Below, piece after piece: positions 27,116-36,788 of a stretch of DNA of 64,000 nt. The notes below the pieces were generated by a model. That model saw only the letters and a program-made list of their open reading frames with translations, made no database searches and was not told where the DNA came from. This stretch comes from Muribaculaceae bacterium (lineage in GTDB: Bacteria; Bacteroidota; Bacteroidia; Bacteroidales; Muribaculaceae). Position 1 is the first letter of the stretch; each line of letters begins with the position of its first letter. A program made the translations under genes and the position numbers. The DNA lies in contig JAGBWK010000017.1 of assembly GCA_017629835.1 (NCBI GenBank), forward strand, positions 1 to 64,000, given 5' to 3'.

Positions 27116-28009
27116 TTAGATGCTTACGGCTATGCCGAAGTTGATGTTAAACAAGTTGAATTTGAAGTTGGCGCCAGAAGTGATTCGAGAGCCCTCTTCA
27201 ATTCCATTAGTTTTCTGCGTTTCGTGCTTCAGATTAAGCCCGAAAACACCGAACGATACTTGAAAACTTACGTAGTCCATAATGAAAATACATACACCAG
27301 GACTAAAGTTCAGGCTACCTTGTTTTATTGAGGTGTTAGTTTCGCGTGGCTCGCCATTGTATAAGCGTTTGAAACGCGATGTGCCAGTGCCATACAATAG
27401 GTCAACTTCATTGAACACAGCAAAGCGTTTGCTCGGTCCAAGACCAATGTAATTGCGATAATTGATTGCTGCCGAGAAACTGTTGGCTTCGTAGCTTATA
27501 TCTTTAAGAGTAAAACTCATGTCGGCATCAATGTCGAGCGATAGATTGTTTAGGTCAATCGTGCTATGGCTGTAACCGAATTTCACACCGACCGACTGGT
27601 TGTTGCGGAAGAAGTAAGAAATGCTCGGATTTATCGAGTATGACTTTACTCCCATGTCGAAATTCTGGAGTATTGAAAGTATTTCGATGTCTTCAGTTGA
27701 TAATTCGCCGTATGATGCAGTCAAGCCAAACATCCATTGACCCTTTGGAATAACTAAGAAGTTGTATAGACCGCGGTCATAGCGTCCGTAGTTCTTTTGG
27801 GGAAGGATAATGCTTACAGTGTCGTTGCCGATAATTACCTTTTTGTCGTATTCGGGATGACTTGTCGTGTCGAGTCGGATTTTATTCGAGCTAAGAATGT
27901 CTTCACTGATGAAATTCGAGCGTAAGGTTGGCAGAGTGTGTATCTCTTGAGCTGAGGCGGTCAGGATAGCTGCCATAAATAATATGATTGTGTATATCAG
28001 ATGTTTCAT
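27116..28009 (-). CDS. Predicted outer-membrane beta-barrel protein, copy 2
   Basis: A 297-residue protein with a signal peptide cleaved after about residue 20 (TASAQ). The rest alternates polar and hydrophobic residues in short strands, and the last strand, FNLFNINFGIAVSI, has the form of an outer-membrane barrel end. It is paralogous to the adjacent gene at 28015: both share F-x-x-x-PKGQW-x-x-G, a RNYI-x-LG block followed by RRF/KRF-x-x-FNE, and similar ends. It also carries an N-terminal extension of about 60 residues that the paralogue lacks. I do not recognise a named family. It is 5 bp downstream of the paralogue. Confidence 0.75.
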   Translation of the reverse strand: MKHLIYTIILFMAAILTASAQEIHTLPTLRSNFISEDILSSNKIRLDTTSHPEYDKKVIIGNDTVSIILPQKNYGRYDRGLYNFLVIPKGQWMFGLTASYGELSTEDIEILSILQNFDMGVKSYSINPSISYFFRNNQSVGVKFGYSHSTIDLNNLSLDIDADMSFTLKDISYEANSFSAAINYRNYIGLGPSKRFAVFNEVDLLYGTGTSRFKRLYNGEPRETNTSIKQGSLNFSPGVCIFIMDYVSFQVSFGVFGLNLKHETQKTNGIEEGSRITSGANFKFNLFNINFGIAVSI

Positions 28010-28014
28010 GGCTG

Positions 28015-28755
28015 TTATAGATAGAATACCACCCCGAAGGATACTGAGAATAAGTTAATTTTGAAATTGGCCGACTTTGAATTCATGTTTGCGATGTATA
28101 TCTGGTCGGTCGTTGCTTTGGTTTTGTTGTAGGAAAAACCTAAAACGCCAATGTTGACTTCGATTGCCGAGTAGTTGTTAAGGAACATAATTAGGCCCGG
28201 CGCTAACCCAATGTTGAGCCCGAAATCGCGAGAGAATGTACCTGTGAGTTGCTCTCCGCTACCACTGCAAAGCTTTGATTCGCCATGCGACACCTCAAGT
28301 TGTATTTCATTGAATAAACCAAATCGGCGATTGCGTCCAAGACTTATATAGTTGCGGAATGCACCAATGTAATGCCAGTTTTGCCCAAGACTATAGAGAT
28401 TATCTAAATTGTAGCCAGTGTCAGCACCAAGTACAATGTCGGCGTTCTTGAGGTTGGTTTTTGAGCGAGAGTATGCGAAGCGTCCACCTGCAGCGAGGTT
28501 GTCCTTGAAACAGTACATCGCCATTGGACTGACTTTGAACGAATATGTGTCGCCATTCAGATTCTCAATTACGAGAAATTGGTAGTTGTTTTGGTTTGAT
28601 TGCGAATAGCTGACGCTTACGCCCGCAATCCATTGCCCTTTGGGTACGAAAGATATTTGTTCGAGCCCACGCTTGAATTCTTCTTGTGCCGATGCGCTAA
28701 ATGCACCAACAACCCAAGTAATCAATATGGCAATTATGATGTGTATCCTTTTCAT
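28015..28755 (-). CDS. Predicted outer-membrane beta-barrel protein, copy 1
   Basis: A 246-residue protein with a signal peptide (cleavage near ASAQ, residues 21-24) followed by strand-rich sequence and a final strand, INLFSVSFGVVFYL. It is the paralogue of the next gene (27116-28009), with the shared PKGQW, RNYISLGRNRRFGLFNE and terminal strand blocks. It is the first gene of a three-gene set ending with the PCMD lipoprotein. Function unknown; a pore or a scaffold for the lipoprotein are both possible. Confidence 0.75.
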   Translation of the reverse strand: MKRIHIIIAILITWVVGAFSASAQEEFKRGLEQISFVPKGQWIAGVSVSYSQSNQNNYQFLVIENLNGDTYSFKVSPMAMYCFKDNLAAGGRFAYSRSKTNLKNADIVLGADTGYNLDNLYSLGQNWHYIGAFRNYISLGRNRRFGLFNEIQLEVSHGESKLCSGSGEQLTGTFSRDFGLNIGLAPGLIMFLNNYSAIEVNIGVLGFSYNKTKATTDQIYIANMNSKSANFKINLFSVSFGVVFYL

Positions 28756-28818
28756 CTATAATCTATGATGTCGAAAATTTTCGTAAAATTACGATTTTTT
28801 TCCCTAACCATGAAATTT

Positions 28819-28834
28819 GTTCTTTAAAAAGAAC
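28819..28834. promoter_or_regulatory. 16-bp palindrome in a divergent intergenic region
   Basis: GTTCTTTAAAAAGAAC is a perfect dyad with 7-bp arms. It lies between the barrel/PCMD operon (minus) and the DUF4923 lipoprotein (plus). It is a candidate operator; the short A/T loop makes an RNA terminator less likely. Confidence 0.4.
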
Positions 28835-28884
28835 ATAATTGCGTATTTTAAACAAATTTGTGAGATTATATTTGACGAAAGCAT

Positions 28885-28892
28885 TATATTTG
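28885..28892 (+). promoter_or_regulatory. -7 box TATATTTG before the DUF4923 gene
   Basis: TATATTTG at 28885-28892; a second identical box lies 18 bp upstream at 28867-28874. Neither has a TTTG at 19-21 bp. Expected leader about 70 nt. Confidence 0.45.
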
Positions 28893-28966
28893 CATTTATA
28901 TTTTAATTAAGTCCTTATTTGATATATCTGTTGAGATATCGACTATATTTTATTCCACACATTATT

Positions 28967-29695
28967 ATGAAAAAATCTGTTTTATCACTTGTAGTAACTG
29001 CTTTTATTTTCTCAACTTCGTGTATGACCGCTATGCAATCCGCGTCGCCCTCGCAGGAGGCAAGCGCCGATGAAAAAGGCTCTGGATTTCAATTGCCATT
29101 CCCAATAGGTGGACAATCAAGCTCTCAAGGTAGCAATTCGGGCTCGCAGCAGTCGAGCGGCTCAAGCACTCTTGGCGACATCCTTGGAGCTGTAGGCTCA
29201 CTGATTGGTGGTCAGGAAGTTGATATGGCATCGCTGCATGGCACATGGGTATACGCTGACCCTGCGATTTCATTCAATAGCGAAAACTTTTTGGAGAAGG
29301 CTGGTGGTGTAGCCGCTTCGCAAGCTATCGTTAAGAAATTGCGCCCTTACTATCAGAAAGCAGGTATCGACAAACTCACAGTCACTTTTGCCGAAGATAA
29401 TACTTTCTCAGTGGCATGTGGCGTCCTCAAAGCAAGCGGCAAGGTTGTTGACCTTGATGGTGGCGTTTATGAATTCCAATTCAATGCTTTCGGCAAAGTG
29501 CCCAGCGGCAAGATTAAAGCAAATATCCAGCGCTCAATAACTGACACCAGCATTACATTTGACGCAACCCGTTTGCTCGAATTGGTAAAGAAAATTGCAG
29601 CGTCGTCAAGCAATTCAACACTCCAATCAGCCTCTAAACTCGTTGAGTCATACGACGGCTTAAATATCGGTGTGAAGTTAAATAAGGCAAATTAA
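28967..29695 (+). CDS. DUF4923 family lipoprotein
   Basis: A lipoprotein of about 242 residues from the ATG at 28967; an upstream in-frame start at 28919 would spoil the signal sequence. The signal peptide MKKSVLSLVVTAFIFSTSC ends in a lipobox with Cys19. A Ser/Gly/Gln-rich linker follows (about 25-70), then the DUF4923 domain with LGDILGAVGSLIGG, LHGTWVY and a lipocalin-like strand region. Function unknown; the family is common in Bacteroidales and is thought to be periplasmic or outer-membrane attached. A hairpin overlaps its stop codon. Confidence 0.85.
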   Translation: MKKSVLSLVVTAFIFSTSCMTAMQSASPSQEASADEKGSGFQLPFPIGGQSSSQGSNSGSQQSSGSSTLGDILGAVGSLIGGQEVDMASLHGTWVYADPAISFNSENFLEKAGGVAASQAIVKKLRPYYQKAGIDKLTVTFAEDNTFSVACGVLKASGKVVDLDGGVYEFQFNAFGKVPSGKIKANIQRSITDTSITFDATRLLELVKKIAASSSNSTLQSASKLVESYDGLNIGVKLNKAN

Positions 29696-29717
29696 GCGAA
29701 TTGAGTCATCGCTTAAT
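29691..29717 (+). terminator. Hairpin overlapping the DUF4923 stop codon
   Basis: ATTAAGCG (29691-29698) pairs perfectly with CGCTTAAT (29710-29717), loop of 11 nt; the TAA stop lies within the left arm. Only a weak T-tract follows. Confidence 0.5.
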
Positions 29718-29771
29718 TGTTCCTATTGCAGAGTTGCCAAATGGGAGTTAACTTGATTAGAACTAACGAAA

Positions 29772-31628
29772 TTGCTGAGCTTTAAGAATAGAATATTACG
29801 CATTTGGCGCGATTTAAGGTATCGAAATCTTCGATTCCATGCGCGCTTTATGCATAGGTTCCAAACTTGTTCCAACATATTGGGAGTTATTGCATTTATA
29901 GCCGCTATTCTATGTATTGTCAGCCAAATATTGTTTGTTGGACTTGAACACGAACCGTCCGATTTGCTATTCTTGCGTAGGGTGATTCGCATATCGCAGA
30001 TAATCTTCATTTCGAAAGTGCTTTTCGACTTGGTTTTCCGTTTCCGCCAAACCATTAAGCATACGAAGTTTATCAAATGGATAGCCGATATTTCAATATT
30101 ATTGACCCTCCCTTCGTTGGTGTATTCATGCCCCGAAAAGCCATGGATTCCGTGGCTCTGTCAGATACTATATGACCAGCGCATAATTTTAGCCATTGTA
30201 GGCTTATATGCTGTCATTGATTTCTGTTATGGGATTATACGCACGTTGAGCCGTCGCGTAAATCCTACGTTTATGCTCGCAACAAGTTTCTTATTTTTTA
30301 TTATTGTTGGCTCTTTCATTTTGATGATGCCGCGTTGCACCGTCAACGGCATCTCTTATATCGACTCACTATTTGTTTCGACAAGCGCAGTATGCATAAC
30401 TGGGCTCTCGAGCGTTGACGTTGCTGCTACATTTACTCCATTCGGGTTGCTTGTATTGTCGTTGTTAATGCAAGTTGGTGGACTCGGGGTAATGACGTTC
30501 ACGAGTTTCTTTGCGCTGTTTTTCAGTGGTAATACCTCCGTTTATAGCCAATTGGTAGTGAAGGATATGATTTATTCGAAGACTATCAACTCTTTGCTGC
30601 CTACGCTATTATACATTCTGTTGTTTACGTTAACAGTCGAGGCTATAGGTGCTGTGGCGATATTTATGTGTATCCATGGCACACTCGATATGTCGTTTAA
30701 GGATGAGATTATCTTCTCGGCATTCCATGCTATGTCGGCATTCTGTAATGCTGGCTTTTCTAATATTGAAGGTGGGCTGTCGAATCCGGCATTACTCAAT
30801 TCTAATCAAATATTTTATTTGGTAGCTTCAGGGCTGATTTTCCTTGGCAGTATAGGCTTCCCATTGCTTGTCAATTTTAAGACAATTCTATTCAATTACG
30901 TACGTAGATTTTGGCATTGGCTTATCCACCGCCGACGTATAGGCGAGCCAATCCATGTGTACGATATGAACACAAAGGTGGTGTTGCTCACTACCCTTAC
31001 AATCTTTGGCGTCAGCTCGCTGCTATTCTTTATATTCGAGTATCAGAATACACTTGCCGACTTGAGCTTATATGAAAAGATTGTGCAGTCGATATTCAAC
31101 TCATTTGTGCCTCGAAGCTCTGGATTCGCATCGTTGAATCCCAACAACTTCCTGAATATCACTATTATAATGATGATAGCGTTGATGTGGGTTGGTGGTG
31201 CTTCGCAGTCAACCGCAGGTGGTGTTAAAGTCAATACTATCGCCATTATGTTCCTTCAACTGAAGTCGGTGATTCGAGGTCAAAGCCAAGTTGTGGCTTA
31301 CAATCGCATCGTGTCGAATGAGTCGGTTCGTCGAGCCAATGCGGTTATAGCTCTGTCAATCATAGGCTACATATTTTTCTCTCTAATTTTGATAGCTTTA
31401 GAGCCGGGAGTGTCGGTCAAGGCTTTGCTCTTTGAGTCGGCTTCGGCACTATTCACTGTTGGCTCGTCGTTGGGGGTAACAGCTTCGCTTACTGTGCCGT
31501 CGAAAGTTCTACTCAGCGTTGCGATGTTCCTTGGTCGCGTTGGATTGCTTTCGTTGCTCATCGGATTCTTCGAACATCAAGGCGAGTCTCCGCTGCGTCA
31601 TCCAGTCGACAACGTGATTATCAACTAA
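29772..31628 (+). CDS. trkH: TrkH-family potassium uptake channel subunit
   Basis: A 618-residue polytopic inner-membrane protein of the TrkH/KtrB family, which imports potassium together with a TrkA/KtrA regulator. Four pore-loop repeats are visible as TSAVCITGLSSVD near residue 200, the FCNAGFSN block near 325, PRSSGFASLNPN near 450, and TVGSSLGVT near 570. The N-terminal 130 residues hold additional membrane helices not found in KtrB. The start is uncertain: TTG at 29772 is the only one that gives the full N-terminus. trkA follows after 46 bp. Confidence 0.92.
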   Translation: MLSFKNRILRIWRDLRYRNLRFHARFMHRFQTCSNILGVIAFIAAILCIVSQILFVGLEHEPSDLLFLRRVIRISQIIFISKVLFDLVFRFRQTIKHTKFIKWIADISILLTLPSLVYSCPEKPWIPWLCQILYDQRIILAIVGLYAVIDFCYGIIRTLSRRVNPTFMLATSFLFFIIVGSFILMMPRCTVNGISYIDSLFVSTSAVCITGLSSVDVAATFTPFGLLVLSLLMQVGGLGVMTFTSFFALFFSGNTSVYSQLVVKDMIYSKTINSLLPTLLYILLFTLTVEAIGAVAIFMCIHGTLDMSFKDEIIFSAFHAMSAFCNAGFSNIEGGLSNPALLNSNQIFYLVASGLIFLGSIGFPLLVNFKTILFNYVRRFWHWLIHRRRIGEPIHVYDMNTKVVLLTTLTIFGVSSLLFFIFEYQNTLADLSLYEKIVQSIFNSFVPRSSGFASLNPNNFLNITIIMMIALMWVGGASQSTAGGVKVNTIAIMFLQLKSVIRGQSQVVAYNRIVSNESVRRANAVIALSIIGYIFFSLILIALEPGVSVKALLFESASALFTVGSSLGVTASLTVPSKVLLSVAMFLGRVGLLSLLIGFFEHQGESPLRHPVDNVIIN

Positions 31629-31674
31629 TTGTCATAATAACGAATAAATTCTCTAAACAAAAATATTTTCAACT

Positions 31675-32364
31675 ATGCGTTACCTTATCATCGGACTCGG
31701 AATTTATGGAACAAACCTTGCCCACAATCTTACAAGTATGGGGCATGAAGTGATTGGTGTCGATATAGCACCTCAGAAAGTAGAGGCCATAAAGGATTAT
31801 ATCTCTACCGCATACATTATCGATTCGACCGATGAGCCCTCGTTGGCTGCACTGCCGTTGAAAAATGTCGACTTGACAATCGTGGCTATAGGCGAGAATT
31901 TTGGCGCGAGCATTAAAACGGTAGCTTTGTTGAAAAAAATGGGAGTAACTCACATATACGCCAGAGCTATTGACGACCTCCACGAGTCTATTTTGCAAGG
32001 TTTGAATGTAGAGCGCATACTTACTCCCGAACAGCGCGCTGCTCGCGACCTTACTTTTGAAATGGAAATCGGAAGTTATGCAAAAGTACTATGTGTTGAT
32101 CAAGATTACTATGTAATCAATTTCAAGGTGCCCAACTATTTCCTCGGAATGAAATATGCTGAGATTACCCCCGAAAAAGCATTCGGAATGAAGCTAATCA
32201 CAGCTACACGTAGCTATCGACATACCAACATTTTGGGCGTAGTCAGCGACACCCAAAAGTTACTCGACCTCGAAACACCCGGACTCATTGTTGAGGAAAA
32301 CGACACCTTTACTTGCTTCGGTACCTCAAAAATGTATCGCCAAATGTTCCGCTACATCAATTAA
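31675..32364 (+). CDS. trkA: TrkA/KtrA-type potassium uptake regulator
   Basis: A 229-residue cytosolic ring-forming regulator that gates the TrkH channel in response to nucleotides. The N-terminal RCK domain begins LIIGLGIYGTNLAHNL with the G-x-G-x-x-G dinucleotide motif and the acidic end of the second strand (GVD, residue 34). The C-terminal RCK_C domain spans about 140-229. It is cotranscribed with trkH, 46 bp apart. Confidence 0.93.
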   Translation: MRYLIIGLGIYGTNLAHNLTSMGHEVIGVDIAPQKVEAIKDYISTAYIIDSTDEPSLAALPLKNVDLTIVAIGENFGASIKTVALLKKMGVTHIYARAIDDLHESILQGLNVERILTPEQRAARDLTFEMEIGSYAKVLCVDQDYYVINFKVPNYFLGMKYAEITPEKAFGMKLITATRSYRHTNILGVVSDTQKLLDLETPGLIVEENDTFTCFGTSKMYRQMFRYIN

Positions 32365-32440
32365 TCAATATTCATCGCAATCCTTACGTATTTATACCTC
32401 GCGGATTTGCGATAGGAAAATCGTAGGGCTATAAAAACGG

Positions 32441-32475
32441 GAGGTGTCAGCTGCTTGATTGACAGTTGACACCTC
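32441..32475. terminator. Bidirectional hairpin between trkA and ftsE
   Basis: GAGGTGTCAGCTG (32441-32453) pairs with CAGTTGACACCTC (32463-32475), 13 bp with one G-T pair and a 9-nt loop. On the minus strand it is followed by CCCGTTTTTA, so it is best as a terminator of the clpP-clpX-recQ-ftsE transcript, and it can also serve trkA. Confidence 0.75.
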
Positions 32476-32525
32476 TTGTGCGTTGTATCTAATTGGTTGT
32501 CGCTGGCTTATTGTGCTTTGATGAG

Positions 32526-33206
32526 CTATGCCGGTAGGTGGCTTTCGTCGGATATAATCTGTTTGTTTTCGCAGCGCAATACCTTAGCTGGGAATTGCTC
32601 GAGGAAGTTGAGATTGTGCGTTGCCATAATCACTGTAGTACCCGATTCTGCAATCTCTCGAAGCATATTCACAATTTGTGCGGCAGTTTCGGGGTCGAGG
32701 TTGCCAGTCGGCTCGTCGGCGAGAATCAATTTAGGCTTGTTCAGAAGCGCACGAGCAATGACGATGCGCTGTTGTTCTCCACCCGAGAGTTCGTGAGGCA
32801 TTTTATATGATTTGTTAAGCATGCCAACCTCTTTCAACACCTCTTCGATTCGACGATCGATGTCTTCCTTTACTTTCCATCCCGTAGCTTCAAGCACAAA
32901 GCGCAGATTGTCGTACACATTGCGGTCGGTCAATAGTTGAAAGTCTTGAAACACGATACCAATCTGTCGACGTAGGTAAGGGATTTGTTTGCGTCGAATT
33001 TCGCGAAGATTATAATCGAATATTTGAGCTTCGCCTGATTCAACCGGTATTTCGGCATAGAACGTTTTCATCAAACTACTCTTGCCGCTGCCCACTTTCC
33101 CAATAAGAAATACGAATTCCCCTTCGTGGAGTTCAATGTTGACATGTTTAAGCACTACAAGCTCCTTGCGAAGCACTTCTACATCGGAGTATTTAATCAG
33201 TTCCAT
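32526..33206 (-). CDS. ftsE: Cell-division ABC ATPase FtsE
   Basis: A 226-residue ABC ATPase. Walker A is GKVGSGKSS (36-44), the signature is LSGGEQQR near 140, Walker [13 protein letters not shown] near 160, and the H-loop is ATHN near 195. FtsE with the membrane protein FtsX activates peptidoglycan hydrolases at the division septum. No ftsX gene is adjacent here, so the partner lies elsewhere. It is the last gene after recQ, 45 bp apart, and ends at a bidirectional hairpin. Confidence 0.9.
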   Translation of the reverse strand: MELIKYSDVEVLRKELVVLKHVNIELHEGEFVFLIGKVGSGKSSLMKTFYAEIPVESGEAQIFDYNLREIRRKQIPYLRRQIGIVFQDFQLLTDRNVYDNLRFVLEATGWKVKEDIDRRIEEVLKEVGMLNKSYKMPHELSGGEQQRIVIARALLNKPKLILADEPTGNLDPETAAQIVNMLREIAESGTTVIMATHNLNFLEQFPAKVLRCENKQIISDESHLPA

Positions 33207-33251
33207 AGCAAAGCGGTCGGTTGCCGCAGTATTTTTGTGATTATAATTTTA

Positions 33252-35432
33252 TTAGTTGCCGTTGTCGGATATGAATTTTATTCGAGCCAAGCGAATCTCT
33301 TCGTCGGTATAGTCGCATCCGAGTTCTTTAATTGCGTCCTCAAGGTCGTCGCTTTCGCTCTCTTTGAAGTAGTCCAAAATATCTTCCATTCGATCATCTT
33401 CCATAATTTCGTTCATGAAATATGTGATGTCGATTTTGGTGCCAGCGTAAACAATAGCTTCCACCTCGTCGAGCAGTTCGTCGAATTCAAACCCTTTGGA
33501 GTTGGCCAATTCGTCGAGTGCAATCTTGCGGTCGATAGCTTGAATTATCGACACCTTCACCATACTCTTCTTAGCGACGCTTCTAACTCGCAAGTCCTCT
33601 GGGCGTTCAATCTCGTTGTCCTCAACGTGGCGCTTGATTACCGATACAAATTCGTCGCCATAGCGTCGAGCCTTGCTTTGTCCTACACCTGTGATATTGC
33701 CCAATTCTTCGATTGAGATTGGATAGGTTGTCGCCATAGCTTCGAGCGACGGGTCTTGGAATATGACGTAAGGCGGAAGATTATGCCTTTTGGCTATTTT
33801 CTTTCGAAGGTCTTTCAGTATGGAGTATAGCTCAGGGTCGACTGCGCATGTTGCGCCACTCTTTATTCCTGCATCCTCTTCGTCGTCGTTGAACACCTCG
33901 TCCTCTACGATTTTGAACGATGTTGGTTTTGCCAAAAATTTCTTTCCTTTCGGGGTGATTTTCAGCAAGCCGTAGTTCTCAATTTCGCGGTCGATATATC
34001 CAGCGATAATGCCTTGACGTATAATAGTGTTGAGCATCTTGGCGTCGGAGCCTTGCATAGTGCCGAACGATTCGAGCTCATCGTGGTGGTACGACTTGAC
34101 ATCGTTGGTGGCGCGTCCAGTCAATACATCGACAATGTGTTCAGCCTTGAATTTCTCTTTGAGTGTGCTTATCACTTCGAGAGCTGCACACAGTTCCTCT
34201 TTTGCTTCAACTTGCTTCTTGGGATTTCGGCAGTTGTCGCAATTTCCGCAATTCTCTTCTTCGTATTTCTCGCCAAAGTAATGGAGCAAAGTGCGGCGGC
34301 GACATAGCGACGATTCAGCGTAGCAAGCTGTTTCAACGAGTAGTTGCTTGCCGATTTCCTGTTCAGCTACAGGCTTACCTTGCATAAATTTTTCCATTTT
34401 CTGCAAGTCCTTTGCTGCATAGAATGTGATGCACTTGCCTTCGCCACCGTCGCGCCCGGCACGCCCAGTTTCTTGATAGTAGCCTTCGAGCGACTTAGGC
34501 ATATCATAGTGTATCACAAATCTTACGTCGGGCTTGTCGATTCCCATTCCGAATGCAATTGTAGCCACAATTATGTCGACATTCTCCAAAAGGAAAGCGT
34601 CTTGATTGTCGGAGCGGGTAACGGAGTCCATTCCGGCGTGGTAGGGTAGTGCTTTGATGTCGTTAAGCACGAGCAGTTCAGCCAATTCCTCCACTTTCTT
34701 GCGGCTTAGGCAATATATAATGCCGGAACTGCCAGGGTGATTTTTAATGTATTTAATGATGTCGCGGTCGATGTTTGCAGTCTTTTGGCGCACCTCGTAG
34801 TAGAGGTTTTTGCGGTTGAACGACGACTTAAATACCGTTGCATCCTGCATGCCAAGATTCTTTTGAATGTCGTGCTGCACCTTCGGTGTGGCCGTTGCAG
34901 TAAGTGCAATTACGGGGCGAACAGAGATTTCATTTATTATCGGGCGAATGCGTCGATACTCTGGGCGGAAATCGTGTCCCCACTCCGAAATACAGTGAGC
35001 TTCGTCCACAGCGTAGAACGAGATTTTCACCGTTTTCAGAAATTCAATATTCTCTTCCTTAGTCAGCGATTCGGGTGCCACGTATAGCAGCTTGGTGCAT
35101 CCGCTTCGCACATCGGCCTTTACCTTTTCGATTGCGGCTCGGTTGAGCGATGAATTGAGGAAATGCGCAATGCCGTCGTCCTCGCTATAGTTGCGCATCG
35201 CATCAACTTGATTTTTCATCAAGGCAATAAGCGGCGAAATTACTATCGCCGTGCCCTCCATTAATAGCGAGGGCAATTGGTAGCAAAGCGATTTGCCGCC
35301 GCCAGTAGGCATTAGCACAAAGGTATCGCGCCCTGACATTAGGGAGTGCATAATTTCTTCCTGTTCGCCTTTGAATTTATCAAAGCCGAAGTGGAGTTTG
35401 AGCGCTTGAGTTAGTTGTTCTTTGCTGACCAT
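33252..35432 (-). CDS. recQ: ATP-dependent DNA helicase RecQ
   Basis: A 726-residue 3' to 5' helicase of recombination and replication-fork repair. Motif I is MPTGGGKS (41-48), motif II DEAH (143-146) followed by the RecQ aromatic loop HCISEWGHDFR, motif VI near QETGRAGRDG (about 330). The zinc module has the cysteines of CRRRTLLHYFGE and CGNCDNC near 375-400, then winged-helix (RQC) and HRDC (about 540-615) domains. About 110 further acidic residues follow the HRDC domain. It lies between clpX and ftsE in the same direction. Confidence 0.96.
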   Translation of the reverse strand: MVSKEQLTQALKLHFGFDKFKGEQEEIMHSLMSGRDTFVLMPTGGGKSLCYQLPSLLMEGTAIVISPLIALMKNQVDAMRNYSEDDGIAHFLNSSLNRAAIEKVKADVRSGCTKLLYVAPESLTKEENIEFLKTVKISFYAVDEAHCISEWGHDFRPEYRRIRPIINEISVRPVIALTATATPKVQHDIQKNLGMQDATVFKSSFNRKNLYYEVRQKTANIDRDIIKYIKNHPGSSGIIYCLSRKKVEELAELLVLNDIKALPYHAGMDSVTRSDNQDAFLLENVDIIVATIAFGMGIDKPDVRFVIHYDMPKSLEGYYQETGRAGRDGGEGKCITFYAAKDLQKMEKFMQGKPVAEQEIGKQLLVETACYAESSLCRRRTLLHYFGEKYEEENCGNCDNCRNPKKQVEAKEELCAALEVISTLKEKFKAEHIVDVLTGRATNDVKSYHHDELESFGTMQGSDAKMLNTIIRQGIIAGYIDREIENYGLLKITPKGKKFLAKPTSFKIVEDEVFNDDEEDAGIKSGATCAVDPELYSILKDLRKKIAKRHNLPPYVIFQDPSLEAMATTYPISIEELGNITGVGQSKARRYGDEFVSVIKRHVEDNEIERPEDLRVRSVAKKSMVKVSIIQAIDRKIALDELANSKGFEFDELLDEVEAIVYAGTKIDITYFMNEIMEDDRMEDILDYFKESESDDLEDAIKELGCDYTDEEIRLARIKFISDNGN

Positions 35433-35471
35433 ATTTTGCCAAATGAGGGTTGTTTGTAATGCGCAATTGGT

Positions 35472-36740
35472 TTAATTGCTTATCAGGTCGAGGTTGGTTT
35501 TTGCGAGTTTCTCGCGAGCATATTCTTTGGTTACGCGGAAACTCTTTTTGTTGGTTGAGGGTATTTCATACATTGCATCAATCATCACAGTCTCAACGAT
35601 TGAGCGCAATCCACGAGCACCGAGTTTGTATTCGATAGCTTTGTCTACGATGAAGTCGAGCATATCGTCGTCGAACGTGAGCGTGACTTTGTCCATAGCA
35701 AACAGCTTGACGTATTGGCGAGTAATTGCGTTTTTTGGCTCAGTGAGCACTCGGCGCAGAGCCTCGCGGTCGAGCGGATTCAAGTGGGTCACGATAGGTA
35801 GACGGCCGATAATTTCGGGTATCAATCCGAATGATCTCAAGTCCTGAGGTGCAACGTATTGCATAAAGTTGTCGCGGTCGACGTTGCGCTTTACGATGTC
35901 GGTTGCAAAACCTACGGTGTGGGTGTTCAATCGCTGAGCTATCTTTTGCTCGATTCCGTCGAACGCACCTCCGCAAATGAACAGGATGTTCTTTGTGTCG
36001 ACAGGTATCATTCGCTGCTCGGGGTGTTTGCGTCCGCCTTGTGGTGGGACGTTGACGATTGAGCCTTCGAGTAGCTTGAGCAATCCTTGCTGCACGCCTT
36101 CGCCACTTACGTCGCGAGTGATTGAAGGATTGTCCCCCTTGCGAGCTATCTTGTCGATTTCATCGATGAATACAATGCCTTTTTGTGCTTTTTCTACGTC
36201 GTAGTCGGCTGCCTGAAGCAGGCGTGTCAATAGGCTTTCAATGTCCTCACCAACGTAACCGGCTTGTGTCAATACCGTAGCGTCGACTATAGTGAATGGC
36301 ACGTCAAGGAGTCGGGCAATGGTTTTAGCCAACAGTGTTTTGCCTGTGCCGGTAGGACCTACCAATATGATGTTGCTCTTTTCGATGTCGACATCGTCGT
36401 CGGTGCTTTGAGCTAAACGCTTGTAATGGTTGTAAACGGCAACCGACAGATATTTCTTTGCATCCTCCTGCCCGATTACGTAGTTGTCGAGAAATACTTT
36501 GATGTCGGCTGGCTTGGGTAGCTTTTTGAGCGAGTTCTCAGCATCCTTTTTCTTTTTGTCCTCTTTGTTACCACCCATTGTTAATTCGAGAATCTCTTCG
36601 AAATGTTGGTGATAGCTTTTGAGGCAGTCGGTGCAGATGTAAACATCCTGATACACGCCCGAGGGAAGGAGATATCGAGCCTCCTTCTCAGTACGCCCAC
36701 AGAATGCGCATATATTATTGCTTTCTTGCTTTTTTGCCAT
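35472..36740 (-). CDS. clpX: ATP-dependent protease ATPase subunit ClpX
   Basis: A 422-residue AAA+ unfoldase that feeds substrates to ClpP. The zinc-binding domain has C11, C14, C36 and C39. The AAA+ module has Walker A GPTGTGKT (128-135), Walker [11 protein letters not shown] near 195, and the IGF-like ClpP-contact loop region near 270. Length normal. clpP lies 48 bp upstream in the same direction; recQ follows after 39 bp. Confidence 0.97.
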   Translation of the reverse strand: MAKKQESNNICAFCGRTEKEARYLLPSGVYQDVYICTDCLKSYHQHFEEILELTMGGNKEDKKKKDAENSLKKLPKPADIKVFLDNYVIGQEDAKKYLSVAVYNHYKRLAQSTDDDVDIEKSNIILVGPTGTGKTLLAKTIARLLDVPFTIVDATVLTQAGYVGEDIESLLTRLLQAADYDVEKAQKGIVFIDEIDKIARKGDNPSITRDVSGEGVQQGLLKLLEGSIVNVPPQGGRKHPEQRMIPVDTKNILFICGGAFDGIEQKIAQRLNTHTVGFATDIVKRNVDRDNFMQYVAPQDLRSFGLIPEIIGRLPIVTHLNPLDREALRRVLTEPKNAITRQYVKLFAMDKVTLTFDDDMLDFIVDKAIEYKLGARGLRSIVETVMIDAMYEIPSTNKKSFRVTKEYAREKLAKTNLDLISN

Positions 36741-36788
36741 ACTAATGTTTAGAGTGAATGATTGCGCTTGATGTAGTGCGGTCTTGAT

